Source of the DNA: JACDAN01 sp963834825
GTDB lineage: Bacteria > Actinomycetota > Thermoleophilia > Gaiellales > Gaiellaceae
NCBI GenBank assembly: GCA_963834825.1
Contig: CAWICZ010000007.1
Span: forward strand, 186,001-250,000
DNA: 64,000 nucleotides
Direction: 5' to 3'
Position numbers and translations under genes: made by a program. Positions 59,233 through 64,000 of this stretch are shown here, one piece after another (the stretch's first letter is position 1; every line of letters begins with the position of its first letter). The notes under the pieces were generated by a model. The model ran no database searches. It was not told where the DNA came from and saw only the letters and a list, made by a program, of their open reading frames with translations.

Positions 59233-60234
59233 ATGAGGATCGAGAAGTCCGTCACAGCCGTTACATGGATCCCCTCTGAGGCGATCGAGGGTATGCCGAA
59301 GCTGCCGTTCGAGCTCGGGATCACGCACTACGACGATCCGCCGCCCGACAAGATCGGCGAGGGCGAGCTCGAGGCGCTGCGCGACGCCGACCGTTTCCGC
59401 GAGGCGAATCAGCTACGGGCGTGGATCGACGTCGACGACGGCAAGATCGTCGGCGCCGGCTACTCGGGCGGCGCGCTGATCGGCACGACGCACGTCAAGA
59501 TCGGTCCGAAGACGGTCGGCTTCCCCGGCGTCGGCTACCCGCTGCTTCAGGACGAGCCCGAGGTCGGCCCCGACTGGGTCAAGTTCATCCAGACCGCAGG
59601 CGGGCGGATGGGCATCCCGGCGCCGCGGCGCGTGCGCGGCAAGCCCTTCTTCCAGGTCGCGTCGGCCTCGGCCTGGACGACACTCCAGCTGATCATTTAC
59701 GCCGACGGGACGGCCAAGCACAAGCTCGCCGGTGCCAGCCACTTCCCGCGCCACTGGATCTACGACGACGACGGCATGCTCACCGAGAAGAGCGGGACAG
59801 TCGACTTCGAGCGCTGGTGGCGCGAGTCGTTCGGGCCGAACATGCCGTGGGGCGGCGAGGATTCGCCGGCCTTGATCGCGGCGGCCGAGTCGGAGCTGGA
59901 GCGCGAGCTCTCCCGCCTGCTCATGCACGATGCCAAGGGGCTCGCGCGGCGTGAGCTGCAGGAGGGAGAAGTGCTTGTCCAGCAGGACGAGACCGGCACC
60001 GAGCTCTTCCTCGTGCTCGACGGGATGCTCGACGTCGACGTCGACGGCGAGATCGTCGCCCAGGTCGGGCCGGGCGCGATCCTGGGCGTGCGAGCTGCGC
60101 TCGAGGGCGGCATGCGGACCTCCACGCTGCGCGCGGCGACGCGCTGCCGCGTGGTCGTGATCCCGCAAGAAGAGCTCGACCAATCCGAGCTGGCCGCGAT
60201 CGCGTCGAGGCAGCGACGGGAGGTGCGTTCGTAG
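59233..60234 (+). CDS. Cyclic nucleotide-binding domain protein
   Basis: The 333-residue product has an N-terminal region (MRIEKSVTAVTWIPSEAIEG, PFELGITHYDDPPPDKIGEG) of unknown function, a beta-rich middle (FFQVASASAWTTLQLIIYAD, GASHFPRHWIYDDDG) and a C-terminal CRP-type domain (LQEGEVLVQQDETGTELFLVLDGMLDV, VGPGAILGVRAALEGGMRTSTLRAATRC). I choose the ATG at 59233 with GAGGAG upstream; the frame open from 59116 adds unlikely residues. Other proteins of this N-terminal type are uncharacterised. Confidence 0.75.
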   Translation: MRIEKSVTAVTWIPSEAIEGMPKLPFELGITHYDDPPPDKIGEGELEALRDADRFREANQLRAWIDVDDGKIVGAGYSGGALIGTTHVKIGPKTVGFPGVGYPLLQDEPEVGPDWVKFIQTAGGRMGIPAPRRVRGKPFFQVASASAWTTLQLIIYADGTAKHKLAGASHFPRHWIYDDDGMLTEKSGTVDFERWWRESFGPNMPWGGEDSPALIAAAESELERELSRLLMHDAKGLARRELQEGEVLVQQDETGTELFLVLDGMLDVDVDGEIVAQVGPGAILGVRAALEGGMRTSTLRAATRCRVVVIPQEELDQSELAAIASRQRREVRS

Positions 60235-60962
60235 CGGCAGTTCGGGTCGCGCTCGTCACCGGCGCGAACTCGGGCATCGGGCTCGCTGTCGCAGAGCGCC
60301 TGCTCGCCGACGGTTACGCAGTCGGATTCGCGACCCGAGAGCCAAACCAGAAGGCCGCGGCGCGGCTCGCGGAGCGGGGCCGGGTCCACGCTGTCAGCGG
60401 CGACCTCTCGGATCCAACTGTGCCGGCCCGGCTGGTCTCGGAGACGACGGCGGCACTGGGTCGACTGGACGTGCTCGTCAACAACGCCGGGCGGACGGTC
60501 TCGAAGCCGGCGCTCGAGCTGACCGCGGAGGACTTCGACGCGATCTTCTCGATCGACGTTCGCGGTGCGTTCCTCTGCGCGCAGGCCGCGGCGAAGGCGA
60601 TGGGGGAGGGCGGGGTGATCGTCAACATCACGAGCGTCCACGAGCACGTCCCGAGGCCCGGGTTCGCGCTGTACGCGCCGGCGAAGGCGGCGCTCGGCAT
60701 GGTCACACGCTCGCTCGCGCTCGAGCTCGCCCCCCGGATCCGCGTCGTCTCGGTCGCCCCCGGCGCGATTGCGACAGAGCGGAACGTCGAGGCAAAGGAG
60801 CTCCGCCCGGAAATTCCCCTCGAGCGAGCCGGCACGCCGGAGGAGGTGGCAGCCGTCGTGGCCTGGCTCGTCTCGGACGAGGCGAGCTACGTCACCGGCG
60901 CCAGTTACCTGGTCGACGGCGGGCTCACCCAGCAGGTCTTCGAGCCGCCACGCGGCGGCTAG
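60231..60962 (+). CDS. Short-chain dehydrogenase (FabG-like), apparent GTA start
   Basis: The frame reads VAAVRVALVTGANSGIGLAV at the cofactor site, LDVLVNNAGRTVS, NITSVHEHVPRPGFALYAPAKAALGM with catalytic Ser and YxxxK, and VTGASYLVDGGLTQQ. It is a classical NAD(P)H reductase. No ATG, GTG or TTG lies in frame before 60420, which would remove the cofactor site. A GGGAGG site 7 nt before the GTA at 60231, which overlaps the upstream TAG stop as GTAG, makes that the likely initiation point. Confidence 0.82.
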   Translation, partial: VAAVRVALVTGANSGIGLAVAERLLADGYAVGFATREPNQKAAARLAERGRVHAVSGDLSDPTVPARLVSETTAALGRLDVLVNNAGRTVSKPALELTAEDFDAIFSIDVRGAFLCAQAAAKAMGEGGVIVNITSVHEHVPRPGFALYAPAKAALGMVTRSLALELAPRIRVVSVAPGAIATERNVEAKELRPEIPLERAGTPEEVAAVVAWLVSDEASYVTGASYLVDGGLTQQVFEPPRGG

Positions 60963-61996
60963 GCCGCAGGGAACAGCCGCGTCGCGGTCGCCTTGAAGGA
61001 GGCGGTGACGCGGATCCCCGGGCGGAGCTGCAGACGGTCTGCCGACGCACTCGTGATCTCGGCGACGACGGGACCGACCTTGACCCGGACGCGGTTGCCC
61101 ATCGGCGCGATCGACGTGACCGGCGCGCTGACATGGTTGAGGCGGGAGTCGTCCTGCACGACGGGGCCCAGCGAGACGTCCCACGGGTAGACGGCGGCGT
61201 TGACCCGCCCGACCGCCTTGTCCGCGCTCCAGGCGGTGAAGCCGCTGTCGAGCGCGACCTCCGTCAGGCCGTCGTGACTCCCCACTGCACTGCCGGCGAG
61301 CAGCACCGCGCCGGTGAACGTCGCGACGAACGGATCGACGGGCACCGAGACGAGCTCCGTCGGGCTGCCGAGCTGGAGAATGCGGCCCTCGCTGATCACG
61401 CCGACCCGGTCGGCGAGGGTCGCGGCGTCCTCGAAGTCGTGGGTGACGAGCAGCGTCGGGAGCGCCAGCGAATGGAGCAGCTCGAACAGCTCGGCGCGGA
61501 CTCCGGCCCTCGTGTGGGCGTCGAGCGCCGAGAGCGGCTCGTCGAGCAGCAGGACGGCCGGGTCCCGCGCCAGTGCGCGTGCCAAAGCGACGCGCTGGCG
61601 TTCGCCGCCGGAGAGCTCGTTGACGCGAACGCGTGCGAGGTGCCCGATCCGGAAGCGCTCGAGGAGGTCGTCCACCCTCGACCGGTCGCGGGCGCCGAAG
61701 CGCACGTTCCCGAGGACGTCGAGATGCGGGAAGAGCGCGTACTCCTGGAAGAGGTAGCCGACCCGACGGTGCTCGGGCGCGACGTCGTGTCCCCGCTCGG
61801 TGTCGAGCAGCACGGTCTCGCCGACGCTGACGCTGCCCGACCGTGGCCGCAGCAGTCCGGCGACGACCCGGAGCGTCGTCGTCTTGCCGGCGCCCGACGG
61901 GCCGACGAGCGCAAGCGTCTCGCCCTGCCCGACGGTCAGCTCGGCTGACGCGACGAAGGAGCGGAGAGGATGAGTGAACCGGACGCTGAGTGCCAT
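60959..61996 (-). CDS. modC: Molybdate ABC transporter ATP-binding protein
   Basis: The 345-residue product has Walker A GPSGAGKTTT, signature LSGGERQRVALARAL, Walker B VLLLDEPLSALD and a C-terminal TOBE-like region (LNHVSAPVTSIAPMGNRVRV) typical of ModC. It powers import of molybdate at the inner membrane. ATG start at 61996. It overlaps modB by 61 nt. The substrate could be tungstate by family alone. Confidence 0.92.
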   Translation of the reverse strand: MALSVRFTHPLRSFVASAELTVGQGETLALVGPSGAGKTTTLRVVAGLLRPRSGSVSVGETVLLDTERGHDVAPEHRRVGYLFQEYALFPHLDVLGNVRFGARDRSRVDDLLERFRIGHLARVRVNELSGGERQRVALARALARDPAVLLLDEPLSALDAHTRAGVRAELFELLHSLALPTLLVTHDFEDAATLADRVGVISEGRILQLGSPTELVSVPVDPFVATFTGAVLLAGSAVGSHDGLTEVALDSGFTAWSADKAVGRVNAAVYPWDVSLGPVVQDDSRLNHVSAPVTSIAPMGNRVRVKVGPVVAEITSASADRLQLRPGIRVTASFKATATRLFPAA

Positions 61997-62733
61997 CTGG
62001 TCATGAGCTTGACGGACAGGAGGACGACCGCGCTGACGACGATCAGGAGGGCACTGATCGCCAGCGCAACGTTGAAATCCACATCGAACTGCTCGTAGAT
62101 CGCGAGCGACAGGGTCTGCGTGACGCCTTGCAGCGACCCCGCGAACATGATCGTCGCGCCGAACTCGCCGAGGCCGCGCGCGAACGCCAGCGCGGCGCCG
62201 GCGCCGAGCCCGCCCTTGGCGAGCGGGAGCATGACGCGGAAGAAGACCCGGCCGGGGCCCGCTCCAAGCGTGCGCGCGGCCGCCGGCAGCGCGGGGTCGA
62301 CGGCCTCGAAGGCCGCGATCGCCGTGCGCAGGAAGAAGGGGCTCGCGACGAACGTCACCGCCAGAACGACGGCGACCTTCGTGAACGCGATGTCGATCCC
62401 GAGCGCGTCGACCGTGCCGCCGAGCAGTCCCGCCCGGCCGAAGGCGACGAGGAGCCCGATGCCCGCCACGGCAGGAGGCAGCACGAGCGGCAGCTCGACG
62501 AGTGTGACGACGACGTCCCGCGCTGCACCGCGTCGGCTCGCAATCCAGTACGCGGCCGGCGTCCCGAACAGGAGGATGAGCGCCATCGAGAGCGCGATCG
62601 TCTCGGCCGTGACCCGAATCGCGTCGAGGGCGGCCCTGCTGCCGAGCGCCGACCAGAGATCGCTCAGCGGCACCCGCAGGAAGACGGCGACGATCGGCAG
62701 CGTCAGAAAGAGCAGCGCGGCGCCCGTCGTCAC
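61936..62733 (-). CDS. modB: Molybdate ABC transporter permease
   Basis: The 265-residue product has the permease helices (LIVVSAVVLLSVKLM and others) and the EAA-like cytoplasmic loop ARTLGAGPGRVFFRVMLPLAKGG, which docks on ModC. GTG at 62733 is the only NTG start in frame; ten more codons upstream read ARLFRAALL and would make a better N-terminus beginning at the GTA at 62763, which overlaps the modA TAG stop as GTAG. Length fits ModB. Confidence 0.9.
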   Translation of the reverse strand: MTTGAALLFLTLPIVAVFLRVPLSDLWSALGSRAALDAIRVTAETIALSMALILLFGTPAAYWIASRRGAARDVVVTLVELPLVLPPAVAGIGLLVAFGRAGLLGGTVDALGIDIAFTKVAVVLAVTFVASPFFLRTAIAAFEAVDPALPAAARTLGAGPGRVFFRVMLPLAKGGLGAGAALAFARGLGEFGATIMFAGSLQGVTQTLSLAIYEQFDVDFNVALAISALLIVVSAVVLLSVKLMTRWHSASGSLILSAPSSRQPS

Positions 62734-62759
62734 GAGGAGCGCCGCGCGAAAGAGCCGGG

Positions 62760-63512
62760 CTACCGGGACGCCTTCGGGATCGGGAGGAACCCGGCGTTCC
62801 TCAGCGCTCTTTGCCCTCTCGGCGAGAGGAGCTTCTTGATCCAGGCCCGCGCGAGCGCCTTGTGGGACGACCGCGACACGACTGCGATCTCGTAGCGGAT
62901 GCGCGGCTGCGCCCAGGCCGGGATGCGAATGACCGTCACCTGCGCGCGGACCGGCCGCGCATCGGTCGCATAGACGAAACCGGCGTCGGCTTGACCGAGC
63001 GCGACCTTTCCGGTCACCGCTTTCACGTCCGACTCCTGACTGACGACCTTCGAGAGCACCGAGGTCAGGCCCATCTTGCGGAGCACGGTGCGCGTATAGC
63101 CGCCGACCGGCACCGCCGGCCCGGCGATCACGAGCTTCACCGGCTTCCGCTTCAGGTCGTAGACCGTTCGGATCCCGGCCGGGTTCGACCTCGGCACGAT
63201 CAGCACGAGGCGATTCGACGTGAAGGTGACCGGCCGCTCGACGGTCCGGGCCTGGAAGAGGCGCTGGGTGTTGAGCGGCGCCGCCGAGGCGAAGATGTCC
63301 GCCGGCGCGCCGTTCCTGATCTGCGTCTCGAGCGCGTTCGAGCCGGCGAAGTTGTAGCGCTGCGCCCGATCGAAGGCGCTGAACACCTCGGTCAGGGAGG
63401 CGGCGGCGTAGATCGTCAGTGGATCCGCTTGCCGACGTGCGCCCGCACTCGAGGCGAGCGACGATGCGGCGATCAGCGCGATCGTGAGCAGTGCAGCGAA
63501 GCGAGTTCTCAT
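62760..63512 (-). CDS. modA: Molybdate ABC transporter substrate-binding protein
   Basis: The 250-residue product has a signal sequence (FAALLTIALIAASSLASSA) and the ModA landmarks: LTIYAAASLTEVFSAFDRA, YNFAGSNALETQIRNGAPADIFASA, LVLIVPRSNP and VALGQADAGFVYATDA. These contact the oxyanion. The set is in the order modA-modB-modC on the minus strand. Confidence 0.92.
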   Translation of the reverse strand: MRTRFAALLTIALIAASSLASSAGARRQADPLTIYAAASLTEVFSAFDRAQRYNFAGSNALETQIRNGAPADIFASAAPLNTQRLFQARTVERPVTFTSNRLVLIVPRSNPAGIRTVYDLKRKPVKLVIAGPAVPVGGYTRTVLRKMGLTSVLSKVVSQESDVKAVTGKVALGQADAGFVYATDARPVRAQVTVIRIPAWAQPRIRYEIAVVSRSSHKALARAWIKKLLSPRGQRALRNAGFLPIPKASR

Positions 63513-63521
63513 CCGGTCCTC

Positions 63522-64000
63522 CTACCCCAGGTACGCCTCGATGGCGGCACTGGCGGTCTCGACGTCGGTAGCGACGGGGAACGACTTGGCGCCCACCTGT
63601 CCAGAGAGGGCGGAGAGGGCTCCAATCTGCTGGGCGGTGCTCGCGCCCAGGCTTGCGAACAGGATGCGATAGTCGATCACCGAGGCGGACGCTGCGGCGG
63701 ACTGGTACGAGCCGAGCAGTGCGCGGAGCACGACCAGACCGGTCTTCACGGTCGTCGGCGCCTTCGAGAAGGTGCGCCTCGGCCAGGCGAACTCGAAGTC
63801 CTGCTCGGCCGGAGGGGTGTCACCAAAGCTGACGAGCAGGCTGCTCAACGCCTTGGCGTGCTTCGTGGCCGTCGTTCGCCCCTGGCGCAAGGTGTCGGCG
63901 CGAAGCCCGCGGAACTGCTTGCCGGCGAGCGCCTTGCCGTAGAAGTCCTTCAGCAGGAACTCGGCCGAGACACCGAAGTTCGCGAAGGCGATGTCCTCCT
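63522..64000 (-). CDS. Ferritin-like domain protein (5' truncated)
   Basis: The frame continues beyond the window end on the minus strand, so its start is missing. The visible 159 codons are helical: EDIAFANFGVSAEFLLKDFY at the N-terminal side, then FEFAWPRRTFSKAP, GLVVLRALLGSYQSAAAS and a C-terminal GAKSFPVATDVETASAAIEAY. Glu-rich helix pairs suggest a ferritin-like four-helix bundle with one predicted metal site half missing. Family assignment is moderate. Confidence 0.65.
   Translation of the reverse strand, partial: EDIAFANFGVSAEFLLKDFYGKALAGKQFRGLRADTLRQGRTTATKHAKALSSLLVSFGDTPPAEQDFEFAWPRRTFSKAPTTVKTGLVVLRALLGSYQSAAASASVIDYRILFASLGASTAQQIGALSALSGQVGAKSFPVATDVETASAAIEAYLG

Noticed and set aside
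1..64000. CRISPR arrays, insertion sequences and plasmid-type origins
   Set aside because: No regularly spaced direct repeats, transposase-like frames or iteron clusters were seen; the only mobile-element trace is the tRNA-Val relic.

Overview
The window is high-GC DNA with dense, mostly co-oriented operons, many GTG and TTG starts, 4-nt stop/start overlaps (GTGA, ATGA, TTGA) and several apparently leaderless genes. Together with an Ig-like secreted protein at 58.3-59.1 kb carrying a QRC / DVG..RVRV repeat pattern and the proteins typical of soil actinobacteria (DUF2332, Holin-X-like, DUF3618), this suggests an actinobacterium, probably of class Thermoleophilia (Gaiellales/Solirubrobacterales). 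That placement is inference from gene content.

Layout. 0-5.4 kb: two APC permease-UspA fusions, a 53-residue membrane protein between them, two TrkA-type K+ regulators and a PQQ-type sugar dehydrogenase lipoprotein. 5.4-6.0 kb: a VanZ-like gene on the minus strand. 6.0-10.9 kb: the most interesting block. A cobalamin riboswitch precedes a six-gene operon: two exported DUF4430 proteins (the fold of the C-terminal domain of animal transcobalamin/intrinsic factor), EcfT, a fused EcfA-EcfA ATPase, an ECF S component and an exported alpha/alpha-toroid protein (the fold class of the N-terminal domain of transcobalamin). It looks like a split bacterial transcobalamin feeding an ECF vitamin B12 importer. 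11-15.5 kb: PcrA helicase, Eis-like acetyltransferase, a Thr-rich lipoprotein and a DMT permease. 15.5-18.75 kb: tRNA-Val(GAC) followed by a decayed integrated element, bounded by a 59-bp duplication of the tRNA 3' part plus terminator and holding an integrase relic whose catalytic tyrosine codon reads TAG. 18.8-28.1 kb: an orphan RES toxin, an aldolase-HAD-DhaL-DhaK operon, a phosphatase, hydrolases, and an aminotransferase-fold protein lacking its catalytic lysine.

28.2-32.3 kb holds two secreted-protein genes (an M14 metallocarboxypeptidase and a Cys/His-rich protein), both broken by many frameshifts. 32.3-37.3 kb: lysA, a hydrolase, a secreted protein, an aminotransferase and an XRE-TPR regulator with a divergent 26-codon ORF. 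37.7-43 kb: the thrS, infC-rpmI-rplT translation block followed by a DUF2332 protein, an RNA methyltransferase and a MOSC protein. 43-47.9 kb: two tandem methyltransferases, then pheS-pheT (pheT frameshifted). 47.8-52.4 kb: regulatory and envelope genes, including a four-gene operon of small membrane proteins, argR and a MaoC hydratase. 52.4-58 kb: a 2-oxoacid dehydrogenase set (E1alpha, E1beta, E2 with a frameshift, E3) interrupted by a VOC and a GNAT gene. 58-64 kb: a small membrane protein, a secreted Ig-like protein, a cyclic-nucleotide-binding protein, an SDR, the modCBA molybdate importer and the end of a ferritin-like gene.

Frameshifts occur in the essential pheT gene as well as in accessory genes, so some breaks in this window may be residual sequence errors rather than true decay. 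All function calls come from reading the translated sequence; no database search was run.
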